From: Planctomycetota bacterium
GTDB lineage: Bacteria > Planctomycetota > Phycisphaerae > UBA1845
Assembly: GCA_022561415.1 (NCBI GenBank)
Contig: JADFRH010000036.1
Location: 1 to 11,704 of the forward strand
DNA: 11,704 nucleotides
Direction: 5' to 3'
The position numbers and the translations under genes were made by a program. Positions 1-6,498 of this stretch are shown piece after piece. How positions within the stretch are numbered: position 1 is the first letter of the stretch; each line of letters opens with the position of its first letter. The notes beneath the pieces were generated by a model. That model was not told where the DNA came from. It was given only the letters and a program-made list of their open reading frames with translations, and did no database searches.

Positions 1-245
1 AGGCAGATCGCCTGGAGCCGAGCACCGGGATCGATCTTCTGGAGGATCGGCAGGCCGAAGGCGGCGGTCTTTCCGGTTCCGGTGCGGGCCTGGCCGAGAA
101 TGTCGCGTCCTTCCAGGGCCAGCGGAATCATCTGGAGCTGGATCGTTGAAGGATCCTCAAACCCCATCTTCTGCAGCGCTTTGAGAAAACGAACCTCGAT
201 GCCGAGGTCCGCGAATTTTGACGGTAGGTGGGGGTGTTGTTGCAT
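1..245 (-). CDS. DEAD-box RNA helicase, N-terminal part (cut by left edge)
   Basis: ATP-dependent RNA helicase of superfamily 2, probably acting in ribosome assembly or mRNA turnover in the cytoplasm. Only the first 81 codons are in the window. Visible are the Q motif (residues about 28-36, GFEDPSTIQ, with the conserved aromatic F29 and Q36) and motif I, the Walker A loop ARTGTGKT (residues 53-60), in the correct order and spacing for RecA-like domain 1. The DEAD motif itself lies beyond the edge, so the exact subfamily (RhlE, CsdA/DeaD and so on) cannot be told. The ATG at 245 is the only start that leaves a normal short N-terminus before the Q motif; no clear Shine-Dalgarno stands before it. 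It follows the small broken gene at 321-561 on the same strand by 75 bases, which hold a hairpin. The family call is solid; the paralogue is unknown. Confidence 0.9.
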   Translation of the reverse strand, partial: MQQHPHLPSKFADLGIEVRFLKALQKMGFEDPSTIQLQMIPLALEGRDILGQARTGTGKTAAFGLPILQKIDPGARLQAIC

Positions 246-282
246 AAGCGTACTGTCTTGTGAATCAGAGCGTCGCGCGCCC

Positions 283-302
283 GGAAGACCTCGGGTCTTT
301 CC
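283..302. other. Hairpin upstream of the helicase gene
   Basis: Read on the minus strand, GGAAAGACC and GGTCTTCC pair around a CGA loop, giving an 8-bp stem with one bulged A. It lies 18 bases after the stop of the small gene at 321-561 and about 38 bases before the helicase ATG. No U-tract follows on the minus strand, so it is a poor intrinsic terminator. It could instead be an mRNA 3'-end stabiliser or a 5'-leader structure of the helicase. Confidence 0.35.
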
Positions 303-320
303 ACGGCATCTTCCTGTCGA

Positions 321-561
321 TTAGTGTGCCATCTCGATGTACGGGCCGGCCACGCTCTGCAGGTTTCGATCGTAGAGGGTGAGAAGCATAACCGGTTTCC
401 CGCGTTTACGCCAACTCCACGGTATACGTGGTCGCCGCCGGCCGGCCCGAGGACATCTTCACGCCGTAAGGCGTTTGGCTCCGCTCTATGGCCCGGAACC
501 GGTCGGGCTGCGGCGGGCGAATGGATAGCGGGTCCGAAACGGGCAGGATGGTCAGGTCCAC
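321..561 (-). pseudogene. Small frameshifted gene of unknown function overlapping the CPBP protease gene
   Basis: I do not recognise this family. A GTG at 561-559 starts a frame that overlaps the last 10 bases of the protease gene, an arrangement typical of translational coupling. The frame runs 51 codons (starting [16 protein letters not shown] after the initiator, ending TTYTVELA) to a TAA at 408-406. If one T of the TT near 411-412 is dropped, the reading continues as TVEWRKRGKPVMLLTLYDRN and then NLQSVAGPYIEMAH to a TAA at 323-321. This gives 79 residues rich in beta-forming residues, with GC-rich third positions in both halves like the neighbouring genes. The total length of 241 bases is one more than a multiple of three, as expected for a single-base insertion. 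It may be a true pseudogene, a sequencing or assembly error, or chance. I infer a real but broken frame; no function can be given. Confidence 0.5.
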
Positions 562-1454
562 GTGTCGCCCGCGGTGTAGTAGAGAATGAGAAACTGAACC
601 AAATCGAACAGCGTATGGGCCACAATGGCCGGTATGATCGAACGCCGCCATATCGTGAGCAAGCTGAAAGCAAGTGATAGGACTGTGATGGCGATCACGG
701 CCGAGATCGTTTGATCCATCGCATGCAGCCCGACGAAGATGATGGTGCTGATGAGGACGCCCGCGGTCCAGCTACCCGTGGCGCGGCGCAGCCGGGTCAT
801 GACAAAACCTCGAAAGACGATCTCTTCGTAGATCCCGACCATCATGGCTACCGCGACGAACCCGGCCGGGCCGACGTTCGGAAACATCGCCTTGATTCGC
901 TCGGTGTTTTCTTCCATCTGTTGCGCCAACTGGGGGAAGAAGACCTGAAGACCGACGAGCGTCACGAAGATCATAAGCGGGACGGCGATGGCCGCCGCGA
1001 CCCCGACCCAAGCGTCGATCCAAAGTCTACCGGCATAAAGCCCGATCGACCGAAAACTCTGCCGCCTCCGCTTCAGAATGAACCCAATCGCGGCAACCGA
1101 AGACACGGCCATGACCGCCAGCATGGAAGGCAGCATCTCCCGATTGCGGGACGCCCGCGCGTTCGCGACGCCCTCTGCGATAGCTGCCGAAGAGGAGCCA
1201 AGGACGATGAACAAAACGATTCCGGCCACGACCTGCAGGGCAAGCACGATGACGATAAACAGCGCGATGTCCCCGATCGCCCGCCCGCGCGAGCAAGTCG
1301 GAAGCAGCATGTCGTGTTCGATCGAAGGGGCCGCAGCGAGGTCGAATTCGGGGGTCGTCAGCGGCCTGGCTATGGGAACCGCTTCGGTGATCGGCTCGGG
1401 TGAGGGCCTTGCCTCCGGGGTCGAATGATCGACGGGGTCATCCATCCCCGGCAT
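552..1454 (-). CDS. CPBP/CAAX (Abi) family intramembrane metalloprotease
   Basis: Membrane-embedded glutamyl metalloprotease of the CPBP (Abi, Rce1-like) family; bacterial members process or protect membrane and secreted peptides, but the substrate here is unknown. Of 300 residues, the first 55 or so are a soluble Pro/Glu-rich tail. Hydrophobic segments follow at about 61-86, 107-127, 147-172, 195-208, 229-245, 250-267 and 273-293. The three family motifs are present: EEIVFRGF (E210, E211, R215), FVGLHA (F240, H244) and the last His in [10 protein letters not shown] (H280). The core is therefore expected to be active. The ATG at 1454 is used; a second ATG lies three codons in and the Shine-Dalgarno is weak for both. 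It sits 90 bases behind sucD on the same strand and may be read from the sucD promoter. The family is clear; a specific role such as bacteriocin immunity or prenyl-protein processing is not shown. Confidence 0.9.
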   Translation of the reverse strand: MPGMDDPVDHSTPEARPSPEPITEAVPIARPLTTPEFDLAAAPSIEHDMLLPTCSRGRAIGDIALFIVIVLALQVVAGIVLFIVLGSSSAAIAEGVANARASRNREMLPSMLAVMAVSSVAAIGFILKRRRQSFRSIGLYAGRLWIDAWVGVAAAIAVPLMIFVTLVGLQVFFPQLAQQMEENTERIKAMFPNVGPAGFVAVAMMVGIYEEIVFRGFVMTRLRRATGSWTAGVLISTIIFVGLHAMDQTISAVIAITVLSLAFSLLTIWRRSIIPAIVAHTLFDLVQFLILYYTAGDTWT

Positions 1455-1480
1455 GGTACGAACGATCTACCCGATCCGAA

Positions 1481-1500
1481 AGCCCGGTCCCGTACGGGCT
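1481..1500 (-). terminator. Weak terminator-like hairpin between sucD and the protease gene
   Basis: On the minus strand AGCCCG pairs with CGGGCT around an 8-base loop and is followed by a short TT. It lies 44 bases after the sucD stop. The stem is only 6 bp and the T-run is minimal, so at most partial termination is expected. The loop contains the self-complementary CCCGTACGGG partner, which offers an alternative fold. Confidence 0.25.
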
Positions 1501-1544
1501 CGGCGCCGGTGTTTCACCCCGCGAGTGAATTCTCAGGGCGATCG

Positions 1545-2429
1545 CTACAGGAGCGCGGCGATGGATTCCCCTATTTTCGCCGGGGAATCGGCTACCGTAA
1601 CGCCGGCCTCTTTCAGTGCGGCGATCTTGGAATCGGCCGTGCCCTCGCCGCCACTGATGATCGCTCCGGCGTGCCCCATGCGCTTGCCCGGTGGGGCGGT
1701 TCTTCCCGCGATAAAGGCGACGACGGGCTTGGAAACGTTGTCGCGAATGAACGCGGCCGCCTCCTCCTCGTCGGTGCCGCCGATTTCGCCAATCATGATG
1801 ATGGCGTGGGTCTGGTCGTCCGCCTCGAACTGCTCGAGCAACTCGATGAAGTTCAATCCCTTGACCGGGTCGCCGCCGATGCCGATGCAGGTCGATTGCG
1901 CAATGTCACGCGTCGTACATTGCCAGACGGCCTCATAGGTAAGCGTGCCGCTTCGCGAGATGATGCCCACGCTCTTGGCGCCGTTGGTGCAGGGCCGATG
2001 AATGTAACCCGGCATGATTCCGACCTTGCAGCCGCCGGGCGTGATGATTCCCGGACAGTTCGGACCGATCAGCATGACGTCGCGCCCGTCAAGGTAATGC
2101 CGAACGCGCACCATGTCTTGCGTCGGAACCCCCTCGGTGATCAGCACGACGAGCCGGCAGCCTGCGTCGGCCGCCTCCATTGCCGCGTCCGCCGCGAACG
2201 GAGCGGGAACGAAGATCATCGATACCTCCGCGCCCGTGGCCGCCACCGCCTCGTGGCAGGTGTTGAAGACGGGCAGACCGTGCTCGGACTTCGTGCCACC
2301 TTTGCCCGGCGACACGCCGCCTACCATCTTCGTGCCGTATTCCAGACATTGGGCGGTGTGGAAGGCCCCGGCCTTTCCCGTGATACCCTGGCACATCACT
2401 CTGCTTCGTGCGTCAACAAGAATGCTCAT
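1545..2429 (-). CDS. sucD: Succinyl-CoA synthetase (ligase) alpha subunit
   Basis: TCA-cycle enzyme subunit that, with the beta subunit SucC, interconverts succinyl-CoA and succinate with substrate-level phosphorylation of ADP or GDP in the cytoplasm. The protein is 294 residues, close to the usual length. It shows the N-terminal CoA-binding fold with the GITGKAG loop (15-21), the [14 protein letters not shown] block (32-45), IGPNCPG (121-127), SRSGTLTYE (158-166), GIGGDP (183-188) and the phosphohistidine loop [10 protein letters not shown] with H253 as the phosphorylated residue. All key residues are intact. The ATG at 2429 matches the normal N-terminus (MSIL..); a weak AGAG lies about 8 bases before it. 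sucC, normally directly upstream in a sucCD operon, is absent: the upstream neighbour is an unrelated coiled-coil gene 177 bases away, and a promoter candidate lies in that gap. The identification is very secure. Confidence 0.97.
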   Translation of the reverse strand: MSILVDARSRVMCQGITGKAGAFHTAQCLEYGTKMVGGVSPGKGGTKSEHGLPVFNTCHEAVAATGAEVSMIFVPAPFAADAAMEAADAGCRLVVLITEGVPTQDMVRVRHYLDGRDVMLIGPNCPGIITPGGCKVGIMPGYIHRPCTNGAKSVGIISRSGTLTYEAVWQCTTRDIAQSTCIGIGGDPVKGLNFIELLEQFEADDQTHAIIMIGEIGGTDEEEAAAFIRDNVSKPVVAFIAGRTAPPGKRMGHAGAIISGGEGTADSKIAALKEAGVTVADSPAKIGESIAALL

Positions 2430-2490
2430 GGTGCTGCTCTTTCGTCGTCAGTTCCAGGGGGTCGGCCCGCGCGGTGTTCGTTTCGGTAGC

Positions 2491-2519
2491 AGTATCACCA
2501 GGATCGGTGGGCGTGTCCA
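2491..2519 (-). promoter_or_regulatory. Sigma70-like promoter candidate for sucD
   Basis: On the minus strand TGGACA (2519-2514, five of six matches to TTGACA) is followed after 17 bases by GATACT (2496-2491, four of six to TATAAT). Transcription would start near 2484 and give a leader of about 55 bases before the sucD ATG. The spacing is ideal, but the call rests on consensus matching alone. Confidence 0.4.
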
Positions 2520-2606
2520 CTTGAGCGGATGAGGATTGCGCCGGGAGGTATGGCGCGGTCCACGGGCGTGGGATAGGGGGGCACGCAGCGGGCGGAGAGG
2601 CGGGGG

Positions 2607-3860
2607 CTACCCGTCGGCGTCCGACGGCCCGGTGTCTTGAATGGTCGTCACCTCGCGCCCCGCTTGGTCGGCGGCGAGCTCGGCCGCGGCGGCACTGGTC
2701 TCAGCGCGTTCCTTGGCGACCCGTGCGGCTTCGCGCTGCAGTTTGGCGTTCTTGTGGGCGAGCTCGGCTTCATCGCGGGCCATGCGAGCCTCATCGCGCA
2801 GACCTGTGATCTCCTCGAACATTTCCCGGGTAGCGTTGCATTCCTCGTCAATCTTCATGCGGATGTCATTGACCTCGTCGAGCGTCTTGCGGGCGAGCTC
2901 GGCTTCATCGCGGGCAACGCGAGCCTCATCGCGCAGACGTGCGATCTCCTCGAGCATCTCCCGGGTGGCCTTGCATTCCTCGTCGAAGTTGGCGCGGCTG
3001 CTATTGACCTCGTCGAGCGCGTTGTGGGCCCGGATCCATTGCTCCCGAAGTTCGCCCTTGAGAATGGCGCCGAGTTTCTGAATGCCCTGCTCGATGACGG
3101 CGACCGCGTTTTCGACATCCTCCGTACTGATCGCTGCGTCCTGCTGTATCGACGAGGCCTGCTCGGATGGGTCGTCGCTGCCAAATGGTTCCGGTGCCTC
3201 GACCGGCCCAGCGGAGGCGTCCGCAACGTTTTCTCCCAGACCGGTCGGCTCGATCTCGACCCAATCGGTTTCTTCGGGCTCGCCGGGCACGCCCGCATCT
3301 TCGATGGGGGTCTCTGGTTCGGGCGACTCAGATGTCGGTGGTGTGGTGGCTTCCGCGGGTACCAAGGAATCGCCCGCCACGGCCGCCGCCAGACCGGCCT
3401 CTGCGGCATCGAGCGCCTCGTTGAGCGACATCGCATCGACGATGTCGGAGCTGTCTTTCTCGTCCGGCGTGCCCGTTATGTCTATGCCGGCCTCCGTAGC
3501 TTCCGCAACAATCCTCTTGGCCTCTTCATCGACAGCCGACATGTCTATTTCCTTCTTCAAGTCCGTGAAGTCGCGATCGACCCGCGCGATCGTGGTCTCG
3601 ACCAACGGATGCAATGCGTCGTGCAGTATCTGATCCAGCTCCAGATATGCTTCAGCCGTCAAGGTCTTCGGCTCTCCCGCCGGCCGCGCCGGTGCTTGGA
3701 ATCGCGCGGCGTTCGCGATGCGTTGCAGCAACTCCAACTCCGCTCGGAACGCGCGTAGTTCGCCGCGACCGTAGAGCCTAACTCGGCAAACAGTTCCGCT
3801 GCGCGGAATTAAGTACTTGATCCCCCGAAACATGCGCTTGGTGTCGTGCAACTTCTTCAC
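2607..3860 (-). CDS. Large coiled-coil protein with tandem duplication, unknown function
   Basis: I do not recognise a named family. The 417-residue protein has a basic N-terminus (1-20, with a patch RGIKYLIPRSG), a helical region (35-160), an acidic Pro/Glu/Ser-rich linker (about 165-245) and a long charged helix (250-405) rich in Glu, Arg and Ala that should form a coiled coil. Residues 282-326 and 327-371 are a tandem duplication of 45 residues sharing 33 identical positions. The tail (372-417) is Ala-rich. No signal peptide or membrane segment is seen, so it is probably cytosolic or a structural or scaffold protein. The start is GTG at 3860, preceded by AGG seven bases upstream; an ATG at 3833 is the alternative and would give MFRGIKYLIP. 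It is divergent from rnpA and 177 bases upstream of sucD. An inverted repeat lies about 25 bases before the start. The coding call is good; the function is open. Confidence 0.75.
   Translation of the reverse strand: MKKLHDTKRMFRGIKYLIPRSGTVCRVRLYGRGELRAFRAELELLQRIANAARFQAPARPAGEPKTLTAEAYLELDQILHDALHPLVETTIARVDRDFTDLKKEIDMSAVDEEAKRIVAEATEAGIDITGTPDEKDSSDIVDAMSLNEALDAAEAGLAAAVAGDSLVPAEATTPPTSESPEPETPIEDAGVPGEPEETDWVEIEPTGLGENVADASAGPVEAPEPFGSDDPSEQASSIQQDAAISTEDVENAVAVIEQGIQKLGAILKGELREQWIRAHNALDEVNSSRANFDEECKATREMLEEIARLRDEARVARDEAELARKTLDEVNDIRMKIDEECNATREMFEEITGLRDEARMARDEAELAHKNAKLQREAARVAKERAETSAAAAELAADQAGREVTTIQDTGPSDADG
2748..3017 (-). repeat. In-frame 135-bp tandem duplication in the coiled-coil gene
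   Basis: Two copies, 3017-2883 and 2882-2748, lie head to tail with a period of exactly 135 bases (45 codons). Shared blocks include the stretch starting agctcggctt at 2761 and 2896 and gacctcgtcg at 2871 and 3006. Similarity continues for about a dozen bases beyond the copies into flanking sequence. At protein level 33 of 45 positions agree. The divergence shows this is an old duplication rather than an assembly artefact. Confidence 0.9.
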
Positions 3861-4159
3861 GGTGTCCTGCCCTTCGAATTGTCAGTTTCCATGGGAAACA
3901 CAAACGTGGGAGAGCCCGCCGAATGTTCCTTGCGTTGCCCGTTTGGTATCCTCGGCGAAGCCCGCTGAATACTTCACATGCGCGCGCCGGTTCAGCGTTC
4001 GGGTTATCGGCTGGCGCGGTGCGGCAGAGGTGGGAAAGTCGCGAAGAGTTCGACGCGACGGTAAGATGCGCCGCGAGATTGGCGGCGTTCGCATCGGCGT
4101 GTGACTGATAATGATACCCGTGGATCATCCTTGATCGAGGACGTTGCGGAGATGTGGCC
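3861..4159. other. Divergent intergenic region between the coiled-coil gene and rnpA
   Basis: Nearly 300 bases without a convincing gene. I looked specifically for rpmH (ribosomal protein L34), which usually precedes rnpA, and found no frame with its Arg/Lys-rich pattern. The stretch holds the inverted repeat at 3885-3899 and, before rnpA, GATAAT at 4107-4112, a good -10 match for a plus-strand promoter but without a recognisable -35 at the right distance. No RNA gene is seen. Confidence 0.5.
3885..3899. promoter_or_regulatory. Inverted repeat, possible operator for the coiled-coil gene
   Basis: GTTTCC and GGAAAC flank a 3-base centre (ATG on the plus strand). The 15-base element lies 25 bases upstream of the GTG at 3860, where an operator or the core promoter of that gene would be expected. 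The arms are perfect but short. No regulator is known and chance cannot be excluded. Confidence 0.3.
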
Positions 4160-4552
4160 ATGACGACAGATGCCCATTCCCAGAAGACATCTTCGGACCG
4201 GCGTTTCCGAAGTGCCCAGAGGTTGCGCACGTCGAGCGAGATTGCGCGCGTATTCGCCGAGAAACACACCGCCGCGAGCGATACACTGGTCGTTCACTTG
4301 TCCGATAACGGACTGGCGTGGTCCCGGCTCGGCGTGATCACTTCAAGACGCGTCGGCAACGCCGTGCGCCGCAACGCCGTGCGTAGGCGCATCCGTGAGG
4401 CGTTCCGCAGAAACAAAGACACGCTGCCGAAAGGGTTCGACATCATCTGCGTGGCGCGACCCGGCGCAGGCGATGTCTCGGGCGATCTGGCGGATTCGTT
4501 TCTTGCGTTGGCGGCTCGGGCAGCGCGGAAGGCCGAGCGCAGCCGGCGCTGA
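4160..4552 (+). CDS. rnpA: Ribonuclease P protein component
   Basis: Small basic protein subunit of RNase P that binds the catalytic RNA and precursor tRNA leaders so that tRNA 5' ends are cut. Of 130 residues, the family pattern FRSAQRLRTSSE (16-27) and the RNA-binding RNR region VGNAVRRNAVRRRIREAFRR (65-84) are clear, followed by the GFDIICVARPGA strand (92-103). The C-terminal helix is Ala/Arg-rich. I choose ATG 4160 because GGAG at 4148-4151 stands eight bases before it; the in-frame GTG at 4154 would have only two bases of spacing. The usual partners rpmH (upstream) and yidD/yidC (downstream) are absent: upstream is a non-coding stretch and downstream, after 25 bases, a convergent gene. 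rnpA is thus a stand-alone transcription unit here. The function is secure. Confidence 0.94.
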   Translation: MTTDAHSQKTSSDRRFRSAQRLRTSSEIARVFAEKHTAASDTLVVHLSDNGLAWSRLGVITSRRVGNAVRRNAVRRRIREAFRRNKDTLPKGFDIICVARPGAGDVSGDLADSFLALAARAARKAERSRR

Positions 4553-4577
4553 TGATCCGCACGGAACGGGGCGCGGT

Positions 4578-4931
4578 CTACGCCCGCAGCATTCGCGTGA
4601 CGCTCTTGTCCACCAGATACCGGCTGCCGTCCAGGTTGATCGAGATGCCTGCGTCTTCGAGATGATTCAGGTATCGAAAGACCGTGCGGCGCGAGCAACG
4701 CAGCTTCCGACCCATCTCCGCCAGGCTCGCGCCTTTCTCCATGAGTGTGATCATCTTCAGTTGTCGCCCGAAGATGGAGCGTTCACTATCCAGTTCCGCC
4801 GAGAGCTTCTCGGCCGACCGCTTTACGGCCGGATTCTTTTGATAGAGTTTGGACTTCAACGCTCCCTTCAACGCAACGTGTATGGCAAAGGTCTCGGTAA
4901 AGTCCGATTTTGTACTTAGTTGGCTCGGCAT
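4578..4931 (-). CDS. Small winged-helix/HTH DNA-binding protein
   Basis: Putative transcription factor of 117 residues. The C-terminal half carries a helix-turn-helix resembling the HTH_11/DeoR-type fold: a first helix around 56-66 (RQLKMITLMEK), then SLAEMGRKLRCSRRTVFRYL (69-88) as the turn and recognition helix, and a wing-like GISINLDGSRYLV (95-107). The N-terminal half (1-55) is Lys/Ala-rich and helical with no recognisable ligand domain, so the mode of sensing is unknown. The ATG at 4931 is preceded by GGGAG six bases upstream, a good Shine-Dalgarno. It is convergent with rnpA and lies 101 bases behind the btpA-like gene on the same strand. It may be a local regulator, but no target is evident. 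That it binds DNA is well supported; the specific family is not. Confidence 0.75.
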   Translation of the reverse strand: MPSQLSTKSDFTETFAIHVALKGALKSKLYQKNPAVKRSAEKLSAELDSERSIFGRQLKMITLMEKGASLAEMGRKLRCSRRTVFRYLNHLEDAGISINLDGSRYLVDKSVTRMLRA

Positions 4932-5032
4932 GGCTTGCTCCCGTCAGGTTGTCGAGCCCACCGGCATGACCGAACCGATCGTCGGCCGGGCCGTGGGCAC
5001 GGTATCGGAATCCACTCCGCCTCCACGTTAGC

Positions 5033-5815
5033 TCAGTGCCGTGAGCTTGGCAATACACCCCGCGCGGCGTCAGGATCGATCGGATTGGAGATTTCGCGTC
5101 CTTCTCGGATCGCTGTGCCGACGATGACCCCGCCTGCTATCTCGAGAAGCGGACCGACTGTCTCGGGGGTTGCCCCGCTTCCCACAAAGAGGCGCCGATC
5201 AGGCACGGCCTGACGGACACGCCGTAGGTCGTCGGGATCCACGGCTCGACCCGTTGCTGCACCCGTGACGATCAAACCGTCCGCCAGGCCGCGGTAGGCG
5301 GTGGTTCGTGCGGCCTCGGCGATGTCGGGCTCGCTCAGCGTGTGTCCGTGTTTGACGTGAACGTCCGCCAGAATGGCAATCGGACGGCCGAGCAGTTTGC
5401 GGTACTTGAGCGTTTCGTGGGCGTCGCCCTCGATCAGACCCTGGTCGGTCGCGCAGACGCCCGTGTGAACGTTGATGCGAACAAAGGAGGCACCGGCGGC
5501 GGCCGCAATACCGAGCGCCGCTTGGGCGTCGTTTCGCAGGGCGTTGATACCCACGGACAACTTCCCCGCTCGACGAACATGCTCGGCTGCGATCGCCATG
5601 GCTGCCACGTTGGCCGGCGGAACTTTGTTCCTTGTGAATGGCGCATCGCCGTAGTTTTCGACGATGACGGCGTCAAACCCGGCGGCCTCGAGCGTTTTCG
5701 CGTCAGCGATCGCCCGCTCGATTATTTCGTCCATCGGAAGCAGGTGCGCGGGGCTTCCGGGCAAGGCGGGCAGATGAATCACGCCGATCAGAGCGGGGGT
5801 GGGTAGCTTGATCAT
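5033..5815 (-). CDS. btpA: BtpA/SgcQ family TIM-barrel protein
   Basis: Member of the BtpA/SgcQ family. In cyanobacteria BtpA is linked to photosystem I stability, while SgcQ in enterobacteria sits in a sugar-catabolism cluster, so the ancestral role is probably enzymatic. The 260-residue sequence shows the family N-terminus ALIGVIHLPALPGSP (8-22), the strand AVIVENYGDAPF (49-60), SVGINALRNDA (87-97), FVRINVHTG (111-119), the conserved ILADVHVKHGH (148-158), GLIVTGAATG (180-189) and the phosphate-site-like LFVGSGATPE (209-218) and GVIVGTAIREG (229-239), all consistent with a beta/alpha barrel. I use ATG 5815, which gives the normal N-terminus; a TTG at 5833 would add six residues. It starts 48 bases after the GroES-like gene and is probably co-transcribed with it. 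No photosynthesis gene is nearby, so a photosystem role is unlikely here; the reaction is unknown. Confidence 0.88.
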   Translation of the reverse strand: MIKLPTPALIGVIHLPALPGSPAHLLPMDEIIERAIADAKTLEAAGFDAVIVENYGDAPFTRNKVPPANVAAMAIAAEHVRRAGKLSVGINALRNDAQAALGIAAAAGASFVRINVHTGVCATDQGLIEGDAHETLKYRKLLGRPIAILADVHVKHGHTLSEPDIAEAARTTAYRGLADGLIVTGAATGRAVDPDDLRRVRQAVPDRRLFVGSGATPETVGPLLEIAGGVIVGTAIREGREISNPIDPDAARGVLPSSRH

Positions 5816-5863
5816 CGTTGGTACCGCCGACAAAGGCCGCGCTGCGGTCCGGGCGGACTTCGG

Positions 5864-6187
5864 TTATGTGTTCTTTCTAAACACCGCGACCACATCCTCG
5901 ATCGGAACGACGTAGAGGTAATTGTCGGCGTCGAACTCGACCGGGATGGCGCTCTTCGGGTTGAACAGAACCCGGTCGTACTGCCGGATCGGAAAATCAT
6001 CGTCGTGCTCGATCTGCGCGGAGATGGCGACGACACGACCTGTGATCGTGGGGATTTCGATCGAGTCGGGCAGTTCAATGCCGCCCTTGGTGACGCGCTT
6101 GTCCTCGTCCTTTCGGATCAGCACGCGCTTGCCCAGTGGCTCGATCGTGTCGAGTGTCCTTTTCGGTTGTCGTATTTTGTCGGTCAT
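5864..6187 (-). CDS. GroES-like co-chaperonin (divergent Cpn10)
   Basis: Small beta-barrel protein related to the GroES lid of the GroEL chaperonin. Of 107 residues, the Cpn10 pattern is seen in EPLGKRVLIRKDED (16-29), the mobile-loop-side motif KGGIELPDS (34-42), the strand TGRVVAIS (49-56), DRVLFNP (71-77) and the final VVPIEDVVAVF (93-103). The mobile loop has IELPDS where typical GroES has a hydrophobic tripeptide, and the segment 57-70 is acidic and atypical, so it may serve a paralogous GroEL or another partner. The ATG at 6187 follows a GAGAGAG purine tract; an upstream in-frame ATG at 6223 would add an unlikely 12-residue tail. No groEL lies downstream; the next gene, 48 bases on, is the BtpA-like one. 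No CIRCE element (TTAGCACTC inverted repeat) is seen. The family is likely; its chaperonin partner is unknown. Confidence 0.8.
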   Translation of the reverse strand: MTDKIRQPKRTLDTIEPLGKRVLIRKDEDKRVTKGGIELPDSIEIPTITGRVVAISAQIEHDDDFPIRQYDRVLFNPKSAIPVEFDADNYLYVVPIEDVVAVFRKNT

Positions 6188-6498
6188 GCTCTCTCGTCCA
6201 GCGGCCCACGGGATTCTTCCCATACCGCCCGTTACTGATTCTAGGCCAAGTCGCCGGCGTGAGCCAGCTACGCCTCCTAACCAAATCGACCGACCGGAGC
6301 CGTTTACACGAGGCGCGAAGAAACCGGCGGAGCGGCTCGGCCCGGTCGATGCGGGGGCGATAACAAGGATCGTTCGATTGCCTTTGGGGGACGGTCGGAG
6401 AGGGCGCCGGGGTCCGTGCCGATAAGCCTGCGGCTCCAGGGCGTTTCGGTACCGGGGTGTTTTCGAGTGTCAAGCCGGCGGTGCCGGATACCGATCTT
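6188..6498. other. Divergent intergenic region between the GroES-like and Arg-rich genes
   Basis: About 310 bases with no convincing gene on either strand. It holds a minus-strand -10 candidate at 6238-6243 and, on the minus strand, a perfect AGGAGG (6278-6273) that is not followed by a start codon at translational distance. No promoter for the plus-strand gene could be recognised. Confidence 0.5.
6238..6243 (-). promoter_or_regulatory. -10 box candidate for the GroES-like/btpA operon
   Basis: TAGAAT on the minus strand matches TATAAT at five of six positions and would start transcription near 6231, giving a leader of about 43 bases. The -35 region (TGGCTC at a 17-base spacing) is poor, so an activator or another sigma factor might be needed. 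No heat-shock CIRCE repeat accompanies it. Confidence 0.3.

Noticed and set aside
2611..2627. CCGTCGG-CGT-CCGACGG hairpin at the end of the coiled-coil gene
   Set aside because: The 7-bp stem lies inside the coding end with no T-tract; a terminator role is not supported.
2637..3758. Long plus-strand open frame opposite the coiled-coil gene
   Set aside because: It mirrors the repetitive GC-rich codons of the minus-strand gene and encodes no recognisable protein.
6273..6278. Perfect AGGAGG on the minus strand
   Set aside because: No start codon follows at 5-10 bases and no open frame of interest begins there.
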